Shown here: positions 1 to 7,954 of the stretch, one piece after another | How the letters are laid out: each line of letters opens with the position of its first letter | Numbering within the stretch: position 1 is the stretch's first letter | Assembly: GCA_022704305.1 (NCBI GenBank) | Contig: JAKJGQ010000003.1 | Location: forward strand, 1 to 52,914 | Direction: 5' to 3' | DNA: 52,914 nucleotides | From: Thermotogae bacterium | GTDB lineage: Bacteria; Thermotogota; Thermotogae; Petrotogales; Petrotogaceae | Made by a program: the position numbers and the translations under genes | Notes under the pieces: generated by a model | Database searches by the model: none | Seen by the model: the letters and a program-made list of their open reading frames with translations, nothing else | What the model was told of the DNA's origin: nothing

Positions 1-545
1 ATAAAATCAATTTTGTTTTCCTTTGCCTTCTTAAGTACATCTGCTATTTCCAGCACTCCCGGAGTAGTGTTGTATGGTTCGTCTATAAGCTCGTCATTCA
101 CTTTTATTTCGACGGTACTCATAAGAACCGAATCCCTGTGAGATTCCCTCATAAGATGATGAAGCAAACATACACAGGTAGACTTTCCGTTGGTACCTGT
201 CACGGTAAAAAATCTGAAATCTTTTGGATCCACATCAGCCATGAGATATGCAATATCCGCGAGAGCTTTTCTGGTATCCTTTACCAAGATATAGTCAAAC
301 TGAAGTTCAGGCGGAATTTTTGATTTGTTCTGAAGAATGACAAGGCCGGCTTCGTGTTTAACTGCTATGTCTATATAATCATGGCCGTCGACTTTTGGTC
401 CTTTAACTGCTACAAAAATATCGCCTTTCCTTGTTTCCTTGCTGTTGGATGTCAGACCGTATAACTCTCGTTCTAACTGTTCGGGTACTCTTTTCTTTAC
501 AGTCTGGCCTTTAAGACACTCTATTACCTGATTAAGAGTAATCAT
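1..545 (-). CDS. murE: UDP-N-acetylmuramyl peptide ligase MurE, N-terminal part (cut by window edge)
   Basis: Reading the minus strand from ATG at 543-545 gives an open frame to the window edge, about 181 residues, beginning MITLNQVIECLKGQ. It has the Mur ligase N-terminal pattern: TSNSKETRKGDIFVAVKG (substrate-binding fold, about residues 31-48) followed by the ATP P-loop TVTGTNGKST near residue 117. This combination is typical of MurE, which adds the third amino acid of the peptidoglycan stem peptide in the cytoplasm. An SD (GGGAGGG) lies just upstream of the start. The gene is divergent from hrcA, and the ATP-central and C-terminal domains lie outside the window. MurF or another Mur ligase is possible, but the N-terminal signature favours MurE. 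Confidence 0.88.
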   Translation of the reverse strand, partial: MITLNQVIECLKGQTVKKRVPEQLERELYGLTSNSKETRKGDIFVAVKGPKVDGHDYIDIAVKHEAGLVILQNKSKIPPELQFDYILVKDTRKALADIAYLMADVDPKDFRFFTVTGTNGKSTCVCLLHHLMRESHRDSVLMSTVEIKVNDELIDEPYNTTPGVLEIADVLKKAKENKIDF

Positions 546-589
546 AAGTCATTCCCTCCCAAAAATCTTTAATTTTCCGCACCTTTTCA

Positions 590-618
590 ATTTTACATCT
601 ATTTTTTGACTTTGACAA
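590..618 (-). promoter_or_regulatory. Housekeeping promoter for murE
   Basis: On the minus strand, TTGTCA (613-618) and TAAAAT (590-595) are separated by 17 bp. The predicted start site is about 35-40 bp upstream of the murE ATG. Supported by sequence only. Confidence 0.55.
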
Positions 619-684
619 GTTTTTTGTCTTCAATCATGATTCGGAGAGTATTAAGATAATTTAATCAATAATTAACTTTTTTAT

Positions 685-713
685 TTGCCAAAAATAAAAG
701 TTTTTGCTATAAT
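685..713 (+). promoter_or_regulatory. Housekeeping promoter for the hrcA operon
   Basis: TTGCCA (685-690), a 17-bp spacer and a perfect TATAAT (708-713), with an extended -10 TG at 705-706. Transcription would start near 720, inside the CIRCE element. This is one of the strongest promoters in the window. Confidence 0.85.
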
Positions 714-717
714 ACTA

Positions 718-744
718 TTAGCACTCAAAAAAGAGGAGTGATAA
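718..744 (+). promoter_or_regulatory. CIRCE operator (HrcA binding site)
   Basis: TTAGCACTC, nine bases, then GAGTGATAA. Eight of the nine positions in each arm form the inverted repeat of the CIRCE consensus (TTAGCACTC-N9-GAGTGCTAA). It overlaps the predicted transcription start and contains the hrcA SD (GAGGAG), so HrcA binding should block transcription, and the hairpin may also affect translation. This is the expected autoregulatory arrangement for HrcA. Confidence 0.92.
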
Positions 745-747
745 AAA

Positions 748-1767
748 ATGGGTCCTGACTTAACAGAGAGGCAAAAAGATGTTCTGATGGCCATAGTCAC
801 GCTTTATATCAAAAATCAGAAACCGGTGAGCTCTGATGATGTGCTGAGCAATACCAAAATGAATACCAGCAGTGCTACGGTTAGAAATGACATGCAAAAG
901 CTCCAGCACCTGAAGTACATATTCCAGCAGCATACAAGCGGCGGAAGAATTCCTACAGATCGTGCCGTCAAACTCTACTTCGATGTGGTCAAGGAACTTT
1001 ATTCGAACAATTCATCTGTTCTTGATATACCTAAAGAGTACAAGTTTTATGATCTCAACCTGATGTTTGAAAACGTTTCCAAAATGATATCAAATACACT
1101 TGAGTCACTTGTGATATTTGAGTATCCAAATCCAAGGTATCTTTATATAACCAGAGCGGTTGTAACTCCGGTGACTGAAAGTCACTGCGTCATAACGCTT
1201 CTTACCAGCCTTGGGCTTACGATCTCCCGTACAATGGAGATATACGATCTTCCTCATCCCAAAGAACTGGAAAGTCTTTTAAATAAAGGACTCACAGGTA
1301 AATCTCTCTCAGAGGTATTCTCGGCTGTAAAATTGCAGTCTGTCCAGGCCCAGGATGAGAGAGTGGTAAATATGTTCAAGCTGGTCGAGGGCCTTGTAAA
1401 TGAATTCTCCAGAATCAAGTATACTACAAACGGCTTTGATATTCTGATATCAAAAAACCGGCCGCCCATAGAAAGTATCGAGATGCTGGCATGTATTGTG
1501 GGTAATGATAAGATAAAGGAGGAACTGTTCAGAAATCTGACCGCCAACAGGGATATTAATCTTTGTCTTGGAAATGAGCTGGTTACAGGAGAAACTTACA
1601 GGCAATTAAAGAATTTTGCTTTTTTCTATACTTCATACTGTAATGGTGTTAATCCGGTAGGCAGGATCTTTGTCATTACCAATAAATTTTCTGATTACGA
1701 AAAAAATTATAAAGTTATTAATGAGTATACATCAAGATTTTCCGAGATAATATCTAAAAATCTTTAA
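748..1767 (+). CDS. hrcA: Heat-inducible transcription repressor HrcA
   Basis: 339 residues, normal for the family. The N-terminal winged helix (about residues 1-75) carries the typical block SSATVRNDMQKLQ followed by SGGRIPTDRAVKLYFD. The rest matches the GAF-like dimerisation region. HrcA represses chaperone genes through CIRCE and is kept active by GroEL in well-studied bacteria. A CIRCE element sits directly in front of this gene. The ATG at 748 is set by the GAGGAG SD within CIRCE. It is the first gene of the grpE-dnaJ cluster, with 22 bp to grpE. No dnaK or groESL lies in the window, so those would be elsewhere. Confidence 0.95.
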   Translation: MGPDLTERQKDVLMAIVTLYIKNQKPVSSDDVLSNTKMNTSSATVRNDMQKLQHLKYIFQQHTSGGRIPTDRAVKLYFDVVKELYSNNSSVLDIPKEYKFYDLNLMFENVSKMISNTLESLVIFEYPNPRYLYITRAVVTPVTESHCVITLLTSLGLTISRTMEIYDLPHPKELESLLNKGLTGKSLSEVFSAVKLQSVQAQDERVVNMFKLVEGLVNEFSRIKYTTNGFDILISKNRPPIESIEMLACIVGNDKIKEELFRNLTANRDINLCLGNELVTGETYRQLKNFAFFYTSYCNGVNPVGRIFVITNKFSDYEKNYKVINEYTSRFSEIISKNL

Positions 1768-1789
1768 AAAATAGATCTGGAGGTGCAGT

Positions 1790-2419
1790 ATGTCTCAGGA
1801 CATAAAAAAAGAGCAGGAACAAGTTATAAACGAACAGTCAAACATAGGTGAAACTACTGGAAAAGAGGATTGTCAGAACATTATGCCCGAAAATGCGGAG
1901 CTTGAAAAAAGCAAAGAAAGGATATCCGAACTTGAGCAGGAAGTAATGAAGTTCAGAAATGCAGCTATACAACTGAAAATGGATTTTGAAAGTTTCAAGG
2001 ATATAGTGGACAGAGAAAAGAAGAATATCGAGATAAAAACCAAAGAAGATACTTTGAAAAAGTTTATACCTGTCTTTGAAAAATTTGGAATATCAATGAA
2101 GTATTCAGATGGTTCGGATTTTGCCAAAGCTATGGAGATGATATTCAGAGATTTTATGAACGCCTTTGAAAAATGTGGCTTAACGTTTATTCATCCTGAA
2201 AAATCAGACCAGTTTGATCCTTTTGAGCATGAAGTAATTGATAAGTGTGAAACCTCTGAGGTAAGCGAGTATCACGTTTTTGAGACCAAAACCTATGGCT
2301 ACAAGCTTAACGGCACGGTTTTACGTGCTGCACAGGTTGTTGTGGCAGTTAAGCCTAAAGAGAAGAAAGAGGAAGTTAAGACACAGTGTGCGGAGAAAGC
2401 TGAAGAAGGTGAAAAATAA
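1790..2419 (+). CDS. grpE: Nucleotide exchange factor GrpE
   Basis: 209 residues. A charged, poorly conserved N-terminus and a long coiled-coil helix (about residues 35-90, rich in Lys/Glu) precede the C-terminal beta domain, with FDPFEHEVIDKCET and YGYKLNGTVLRAAQVVVA near residues 140-190, the GrpE signature region. It releases ADP from DnaK and so resets the chaperone cycle with DnaJ. SD GGAGGTG precedes the ATG. Its stop overlaps the dnaJ start (TAATG), indicating translational coupling. Regulated with hrcA through CIRCE. Confidence 0.95.
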   Translation: MSQDIKKEQEQVINEQSNIGETTGKEDCQNIMPENAELEKSKERISELEQEVMKFRNAAIQLKMDFESFKDIVDREKKNIEIKTKEDTLKKFIPVFEKFGISMKYSDGSDFAKAMEMIFRDFMNAFEKCGLTFIHPEKSDQFDPFEHEVIDKCETSEVSEYHVFETKTYGYKLNGTVLRAAQVVVAVKPKEKKEEVKTQCAEKAEEGEK

Positions 2420-3555
2420 TGCCTCAGAAAAAGGATTATTATGGTACACTTGGGGTGTCAAGAGATGCTTCGCTTGACGATATAAAAAAAGCGTACCGGC
2501 TCCTTGTCAAGGAATGGCATCCGGATAGGCACTTTGAGGATAAGAAGGTTGCTGAAGAAAAATTTAAGGAGATTCAGGAGGCATATGAGGTTTTAAGCGA
2601 TCCTGAAAAGAAAAAGCTTTACGACAGATTCGGTTTTGTTCCGGAAAACGGTGGAATGCCAAATTCTGATGGTTATTCAGGTTCCGGAGGATTTGAAGAT
2701 GTCTTTAAGGATATATTTGGTGAAGGCAGGGCGGGAACTGGCCCTTTTTCTGATTTTTTTGATATGTTTTTCAACGACTCTTCATCCAAAAGCCAGAGAA
2801 GAACCTCTCAGCCGCCTCAGAAGGGTGAGGATATAAGAGTTAACGTCACTATGGATATGAGAGAAGTACTTGAGGATACTCAGAAAACAATAGAGTATAA
2901 TAAATATGAGGCTTGTCCTGCATGCCACGGAAACGGTTCGGAGCATGGCACATCCTTCAGAAAATGTCCAAGATGTAATGGAGAAGGTACTATACATGAA
3001 GAACAGAGGACTTTCTTCGGAGTGTTTGTAAAAACATATCCTTGCCCTACATGCAATGGCTTGGGAAAGATAATAGAGAAAAAATGTTCTGTGTGTAGCG
3101 GTGCAGGTAAGACCTTTAAAAATGAAAAGTTTATCATAACCATTCCAAGCGGTGTTGAAGATGGTTTCATATTAAGAGTGACAGGAAAAGGAAACTCTGG
3201 AAAGAACGGCGGACCCAACGGTGATCTGCTTGTTGGAATAAGAATAAATTCTGACAAGAGGTTCATCCGTAAGGGGACGGATCTTGAAACCCAGGTTGAT
3301 ATAGACTATCTGCAGGCTCTTTTGGGTGACAGGATAAAGATACCTACTCTTGAAGGCGATGTATACGAAAAAATTTCTGAAGGAACCAGTCCTAATACTG
3401 TTATCAGACTTAAAGGCTTAGGAATACCTGACTTCAGGACTAAAAAACGCGGGGATATTTATGTGAGGATAAATGTAAAGATAGATAAGCCTTCAATCCG
3501 CGAAAAAAAGCTTCTTAAGGAGCTTGCACAGATGAGGGGAATCAGCGCCGAGTAG
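2419..3555 (+). CDS. dnaJ: Chaperone protein DnaJ
   Basis: 378 residues with all classical DnaJ parts. The J domain (residues 1-70) includes the HPD tripeptide in EWHPDRHFED. A Gly/Phe-rich linker follows (about 75-120). The zinc-binding region has four CxxCxGxG repeats (CPACHGNG, CPRCNGEG, CPTCNGLG, CSVCSGAG; about 164-234). The C-terminal substrate-binding domain ends the protein. It stimulates DnaK ATPase and delivers unfolded substrates. The start overlaps the grpE stop. Downstream, 41 bp with no visible terminator or promoter separate it from the YitT-like gene. Confidence 0.96.
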   Translation: MPQKKDYYGTLGVSRDASLDDIKKAYRLLVKEWHPDRHFEDKKVAEEKFKEIQEAYEVLSDPEKKKLYDRFGFVPENGGMPNSDGYSGSGGFEDVFKDIFGEGRAGTGPFSDFFDMFFNDSSSKSQRRTSQPPQKGEDIRVNVTMDMREVLEDTQKTIEYNKYEACPACHGNGSEHGTSFRKCPRCNGEGTIHEEQRTFFGVFVKTYPCPTCNGLGKIIEKKCSVCSGAGKTFKNEKFIITIPSGVEDGFILRVTGKGNSGKNGGPNGDLLVGIRINSDKRFIRKGTDLETQVDIDYLQALLGDRIKIPTLEGDVYEKISEGTSPNTVIRLKGLGIPDFRTKKRGDIYVRINVKIDKPSIREKKLLKELAQMRGISAE

Positions 3556-3596
3556 ATCCTTGCACGAATTATTTTTGGCACAGACGGGAGGGGGAT

Positions 3597-4496
3597 ATGG
3601 GGTTGAAATTAAGCAGGCCTGTTGATGTCAGACGAACTGCCGCAGATTATATTATAATAACGGCAGGGACTTTTTTTACCGCTCTGGGAATAGTTGTTTT
3701 TTTGGTCCCGTTCAATATAATTGCCGGCGGTGTATCCGGACTTTCTATGGTAACCAACTATCTTTTCAACTGGTGGATAGGTACCCAGATGCTTATTTAC
3801 AATCTTTTTCTTTTTGTACTTGCATTTTGGCTGCTTGGAGTAGGCTTTGGAGTTAAGAGCATATACTCAGCTGTGACTCTTTCTGTATTTATCGATCTGC
3901 TTCAGCAGGGATTTAAGCTTGATAAGCTTATGCTCGGAATAACCTCATCGCACTCAGTTGATATGACCCTTTTAAGTGCAGTTTACGGAGCTGTAATAAC
4001 GGGTTTTGGCGTAGGGATAGTGATATGGAGGGGGGCGACCACTGGAGGTACTGATATCTTGGCTATGATAATGAATAAGTATCTCAGTATATCCGTAGGA
4101 ACCAGCCTGATAATTGTAGATTCTGTGATAACGGCGCTTTCGCTTATCATAAATCCTTTGATACCTATGTATGGGTTAATAACCATTTTTATCTCAAGCA
4201 AAGTAATAGATGCAGTTGTGGACGGATTTGAGTCTACACGAACTGTTTTGATTATTAGCGATTATTATGATAAAATAAAAGAAAGAATATATACAGATCT
4301 TGACAGGGGTGTCACTTATATAAAAGGCACAGGCACATATACTAACAAGGACAAGAACATAGTAATGGTAACCGTTCCGCGTACGGAGATAGGGATGTTA
4401 AAAAAAATAATAAAAGAGGTTGATCCTGTTTCATTCACAACAGTTCTTTCTACAAATGAAACCATAGGATACGGCTTTAAAAAAATAACCAAATAA
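3597..4496 (+). CDS. YitT family membrane protein (DUF161/DUF2179)
   Basis: 299 residues. About five to six hydrophobic helices in the first 200 residues (for example ITAGTFFTALGIVVFLVPFN and the conserved GVVIWRGATTGGTDILAMI-like block) are followed by a soluble C-terminal domain of about 85 residues, which resembles DUF2179 (DRGVTYIKGTGTYTNKDKNI). This is the YitT/YqfU architecture, an inner membrane family without a firmly assigned function. SD GGGAGGGGG lies 4-5 bases before the ATG. The SD includes AGGGGGATA, which is complementary to the C-rich segment of the putative sRNAs described here. Probably cotranscribed with dnaJ. Confidence 0.85.
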   Translation: MGLKLSRPVDVRRTAADYIIITAGTFFTALGIVVFLVPFNIIAGGVSGLSMVTNYLFNWWIGTQMLIYNLFLFVLAFWLLGVGFGVKSIYSAVTLSVFIDLLQQGFKLDKLMLGITSSHSVDMTLLSAVYGAVITGFGVGIVIWRGATTGGTDILAMIMNKYLSISVGTSLIIVDSVITALSLIINPLIPMYGLITIFISSKVIDAVVDGFESTRTVLIISDYYDKIKERIYTDLDRGVTYIKGTGTYTNKDKNIVMVTVPRTEIGMLKKIIKEVDPVSFTTVLSTNETIGYGFKKITK

Positions 4497-4519
4497 CTTT
4501 ATATTAGGTGAGGTGTTAT

Positions 4520-5860
4520 ATGGATCCTTCGGGCAGTAGCAGCCCATACTTAGTATGGCAGATTATATCCATTTTTTTCCTTTTGCTTTTGTCGGCTTTT
4601 TTCTCATCTGCAGAAACAACTCTTACTACCATAGGCAAACTGAAGATAAAAGAGATGATGGAGAAAAGGGAGGATAGGTTTGCCGGAATAGAGGATTACT
4701 TTGCAAAACAAAAACAGTATCTTACCACCATTCTTATAATGAACAATATAGTGAACATTGTTGCTTCGTCTCTTACCACCATAACTCTAGTAAGCATTTT
4801 TCCGGGAGACAGCGGAAGGGTCGTGGCTATATCGTCAGGACTGATGACTTTGCTGATACTTACTTTTGGTGAGATAACGCCGAAAGTATATGCCAGGGAA
4901 AACGCAGAAAAGCTTTTTAAGTTTTCATACCACATAATAAATGTTCTTAATATCATCCTTACCCCTGTGGTTTGGGTATTTATAAATATATCAAACGTAT
5001 TCATAAAAATTTTCGGAGGAAAAACCATCGTATCAGCCCCTTTTATCACAGAAGATGAAATACTGGGTTATCTTGACTTGGGACATGAAGAAGGGGTAAT
5101 AGAAAAGCATGAAAAGCTTCTCATGCAGAGAAGCCTTGAAATGCGCGAGATATCAGTTAAGGAGGTTATGTCTCCAAGAATAGACATAGTTGCTCTTGAA
5201 GATACGCAGACCATAAAAAACTTAATAGAGCTTATTAATGATGAAGGATACTCCAGGATACCGGTTTACAGGGATTCGCTTGATTCGATAGTAGGTATAT
5301 GTTACGCCAAGGATGTTTTTAAGATACTTAATCAGAATGACAGTTATGAAAAGGTTAAAAACCTTCCTGTGACGCAGATAATGCATAAGCCTTACTTTGT
5401 ACCGATGACGATGAAGGTTAAGGATGTATTGAAGATGATTCTTGCAAACAGGGTGCATATGTCCATTGTTGTTGATGAATACGGCGGAACAGCCGGACTG
5501 GTAACTCTTGAAGATGTTCTTGAGGAACTTACCGGAGAGATAATGGATGAGTACGACGATGTTAAAGAGGAGACTCAGTTTTTCAGAATAGATGATTCTA
5601 CACTTCTTTGTAAAGGAACTACTCCTATTAACGATCTTGAAAGAGAGTTTGACAAGGAGTTTCCGGAAACTGAATATGAAACATTGAGCGGATTTGTGCT
5701 TGAAAAGTTTGAACGTTTTCCAACACCCGGTGAAAAGCTGAGCGTCGATGATTTTGAGTTTGAAGTAGTGGCTGTTTCCATGAACAGAATAGAAAAAGTA
5801 AAGGTTCACTGTACGGTCCATGACGAAAAAACAGCAGGAAGTGATGATGATGACCTATAA
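4520..5860 (+). CDS. CNNM/CorC-type transporter-associated protein (DUF21, CBS pair, CorC_HlyC)
   Basis: About 446 residues from the ATG at 4520, chosen over an upstream GTG at 4508 because AGGTGAGGTG (4505-4514) is correctly placed for 4520. Order: DUF21 membrane domain (about 10-190, three to four helices, SAFFSSAETTLTTIGKLKI at its start), a CBS pair (about 205-330, beginning EVMSPRIDIVAL) and a C-terminal CorC_HlyC domain (about 345-430, ETEYETLSGFVLEKF). The family is often annotated haemolysin but is linked to Mg2+/Co2+ homeostasis and efflux. The start of cdd lies within its last codons. Confidence 0.88.
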   Translation: MDPSGSSSPYLVWQIISIFFLLLLSAFFSSAETTLTTIGKLKIKEMMEKREDRFAGIEDYFAKQKQYLTTILIMNNIVNIVASSLTTITLVSIFPGDSGRVVAISSGLMTLLILTFGEITPKVYARENAEKLFKFSYHIINVLNIILTPVVWVFINISNVFIKIFGGKTIVSAPFITEDEILGYLDLGHEEGVIEKHEKLLMQRSLEMREISVKEVMSPRIDIVALEDTQTIKNLIELINDEGYSRIPVYRDSLDSIVGICYAKDVFKILNQNDSYEKVKNLPVTQIMHKPYFVPMTMKVKDVLKMILANRVHMSIVVDEYGGTAGLVTLEDVLEELTGEIMDEYDDVKEETQFFRIDDSTLLCKGTTPINDLEREFDKEFPETEYETLSGFVLEKFERFPTPGEKLSVDDFEFEVVAVSMNRIEKVKVHCTVHDEKTAGSDDDDL

Positions 5861-6269
5861 GACGCAGGATGAGGTAATAAGGCAGCTGTATGAACAAGCT
5901 GTAAATGTGCGTGAAAAAGCGTATGTTCCATACTCCGGGTTTAAAGTAGGGGCAGCTTTGCTTGGAAAAAGCGGGAAAATTTTTACCGGCTGCAATGTTG
6001 AAAATGTTTCTTACGGTCTTACGGTCTGTGCTGAACGTAATGCTTTTTTTAAAGCTGTTTCTGAGGGCGAGACTGCCTTTGCCGCTCTGCTGGTGGTTGC
6101 CGATACCCCTGAGCCTGTAAGCCCTTGCGGAGCATGCAGACAGGTCATGGCAGAGTTTGGAGATTTTGAGGTAATTCTTTCCAATCTTTCATATCAGCTA
6201 AAAAGAATGTTTGTCCACGAGCTTTTGCCGTACTCCTTTGATAAGGATAATCTTAATGCTGACAAATAA
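5847..6269 (+). CDS. cdd: Cytidine deaminase
   Basis: About 140 residues from one of three tandem ATGs at 5844-5852; 5847 is best spaced from AGGAA at 5836-5840. Zinc and catalytic motifs are present: CAERNAFF (C-x-E) and PCGACRQVM (PCxxC). PYSGFKVGAALLG and TGCNVENVSYG are also conserved in the family. It deaminates cytidine and deoxycytidine to uridine in pyrimidine salvage; enzymes of this length are usually tetramers. It overlaps the CorC-like gene by 14 nt, and its end overlaps the next gene, so these genes are translationally coupled. Confidence 0.94.
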   Translation: MMTYKTQDEVIRQLYEQAVNVREKAYVPYSGFKVGAALLGKSGKIFTGCNVENVSYGLTVCAERNAFFKAVSEGETAFAALLVVADTPEPVSPCGACRQVMAEFGDFEVILSNLSYQLKRMFVHELLPYSFDKDNLNADK

Positions 6270-7407
6270 TGATATGTCCTATACGGTGCTTATAATTGAT
6301 GATTCTCCTATAAATAGAATGTTCATAAAAACCGTCGTTGAAGACGGACTTGTTGGTTTTAAGGTGATAGAATGCGAAAATGGCCGCCATGGCTTAAGCA
6401 TGGCCAGAGAAAAAAATCCTGATCTTATTCTTTTAGATATAATGATGCCTGAGATGGATGGCTATACAGTATGCGGACTGCTTAAGAATGACCCGTCTAC
6501 CAAAGAAATACCGGTAATATTTTTAAGTGCGCTGTCTGAAATAGAAGATAAAACCAAGGGATTTGAAGCAGGTGGTGTAGACTACATAACCAAGCCGGCC
6601 GATCCGAGGGAAATTCTTGCACGGGTCTTTGCCCATGCCAGACTTTACAGGACGCAAAGATCACTTTTAGATTATATAAACAGGATAGACCAGGAGCTTA
6701 GCATAGCCCAGATAGTTCAGTTTGAGCTTCTTCCCAAAAATCTAAGGATTAATGATCTCAAAATGGAATGGCTTTATCAGATATCCAACAATGTTTCAGG
6801 CGATATATTCGGAGTAATACCGTATGACCAACAAGACAGTATTGTTTATATAGTCGATGTCTCAGGACACGGAGTAGCCTCTGCGATGAGGTCGACCATG
6901 ATAAAGCAGAAACTGGAAAGTATAGTACTTTCCAAGGGAATAACGGATCCTGAAATTATTGCCAAGAACATAGAAAACGAGCTTTCCGGAATATTTTTTG
7001 ACGGGGCATACTTTACCATGGTAATTGCAAGGGTAACCCAAACACAGGTTGAGCTTTGCAACTTCGGACACCGTGAGCCGGTTTTGATTAACAAAGATGG
7101 AATGCGTATAATAAACGGTTCCGACTTTCCTATCGGTTTTGGAATAATAAAGAATATCCCTGTGGCCAAAACGAAGTTTGATTTTTTGCGTGATGATGTT
7201 CTTGTGCTTTATACTGATGGTCTTGTTGAAACAACAAATAATAATGATCTTTCAATACCTTTTGAAAAAATACTTGAGATAATCGGTTCTGTAGAAAACA
7301 AAACACCTATAAACATAGTAAACGCAATCTCCCATGAACTTAAATCATTTCTTGGGGACAAACAGCCTGAAGACGATATAACTCTTTTAGTGCTTAAGAG
7401 GGAGTAA
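6256..7407 (+). CDS. Response regulator with PP2C-type (RsbU/SpoIIE) phosphatase output
   Basis: About 383 residues. REC domain (residues 12-130): acidic pair IIDDSP, phospho-acceptor Asp in LILLDIMMPEMDGY, and conserved Lys in ITKPADP. After a short helical linker comes a PPM/SpoIIE phosphatase domain (about 170-380) with metal-binding motifs SGDIFG, VDVSGHGVASA, YTDGLVET and PEDDITLL. Such proteins usually dephosphorylate anti-anti-sigma proteins in partner-switching stress control. Start 6256 is preferred because AAGGAT lies 8 bases upstream; ATG 6274 lacks an SD. No histidine kinase or anti-sigma partner is in the window. Confidence 0.88.
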   Translation: MLTNNDMSYTVLIIDDSPINRMFIKTVVEDGLVGFKVIECENGRHGLSMAREKNPDLILLDIMMPEMDGYTVCGLLKNDPSTKEIPVIFLSALSEIEDKTKGFEAGGVDYITKPADPREILARVFAHARLYRTQRSLLDYINRIDQELSIAQIVQFELLPKNLRINDLKMEWLYQISNNVSGDIFGVIPYDQQDSIVYIVDVSGHGVASAMRSTMIKQKLESIVLSKGITDPEIIAKNIENELSGIFFDGAYFTMVIARVTQTQVELCNFGHREPVLINKDGMRIINGSDFPIGFGIIKNIPVAKTKFDFLRDDVLVLYTDGLVETTNNNDLSIPFEKILEIIGSVENKTPINIVNAISHELKSFLGDKQPEDDITLLVLKRE

Positions 7408-7412
7408 ATTAA

Positions 7413-7952
7413 ATGGATTTCACAGAAAAAATTCTTTCTGAAAAACAGATTTACAAGGGCAAGCTCCTTGATGTGCGTAAGTATGAGGTTGTTCTTCCAA
7501 ACGGCTTAAAGTCAGGCAGGGAAGTCATAAAGCATATAGGGGCAAGTGCGGTGCTGGCTGTTGACGATGAAAATAATATTTTTATGGTTCGTCAATACAG
7601 GTTTGCAGCAGGTGAACATCTTCTGGAGGTTCCTGCCGGAAAGTTTGACAGACATGGTGAAGATCCTCTGGAATGCGCCAGACGGGAGCTTGAAGAAGAA
7701 ACCGGTAAAAAGGCAGAGTTCTGGAGTTATCTTGGGTACATTCTTACAACGCCAGGCTTTACAGATGAGAAGATACATCTTTTTCTCGCCAAGGGACTAT
7801 TTGACGGTAAGACAGATCCGGATTCTGATGAGTTCATTCAGCTTGTAAGAACACCTTTGGCGGAGTTTGAAAAAATGATTCGTGAAGGGAACATCAATGA
7901 TGCGAAAACAATTGCCGTATATACAAGAGCTAAACTGAGCGGAGGTATATGA
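7413..7952 (+). CDS. NUDIX hydrolase, ADP-ribose pyrophosphatase type
   Basis: 179 residues. The NUDIX box starts at GKFDRHGEDPLE and continues CARRELEEETG, giving the GX5EX7REUXEEXGU pattern at about residues 73-96. The upstream LEVPAGK and N-terminal EVVLPNGLKSGREVI strands match NudF/ADP-ribose pyrophosphatases, which cleave ADP-ribose to AMP and ribose 5-phosphate. The stop codon falls 2 bases before the likely gltX start, and GGAGGT at its end serves gltX. Substrate is inferred from family resemblance only. Confidence 0.87.
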   Translation: MDFTEKILSEKQIYKGKLLDVRKYEVVLPNGLKSGREVIKHIGASAVLAVDDENNIFMVRQYRFAAGEHLLEVPAGKFDRHGEDPLECARRELEEETGKKAEFWSYLGYILTTPGFTDEKIHLFLAKGLFDGKTDPDSDEFIQLVRTPLAEFEKMIREGNINDAKTIAVYTRAKLSGGI

Positions 7953-7954
7953 TT

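Noticed and set aside
138-323. 61-codon plus-strand frame at the window start
   Set aside because: Antisense to murE, whose P-loop and family motifs are clear on the minus strand.
1873-2127. 84-codon minus-strand frame
   Set aside because: Antisense to the grpE coiled coil; the Ser/Phe-rich peptide mirrors Lys/Glu codons.
5222-5821. 199-codon minus-strand frame
   Set aside because: Fully antisense to the CorC-like gene, with unnatural composition; a shadow of the real gene.
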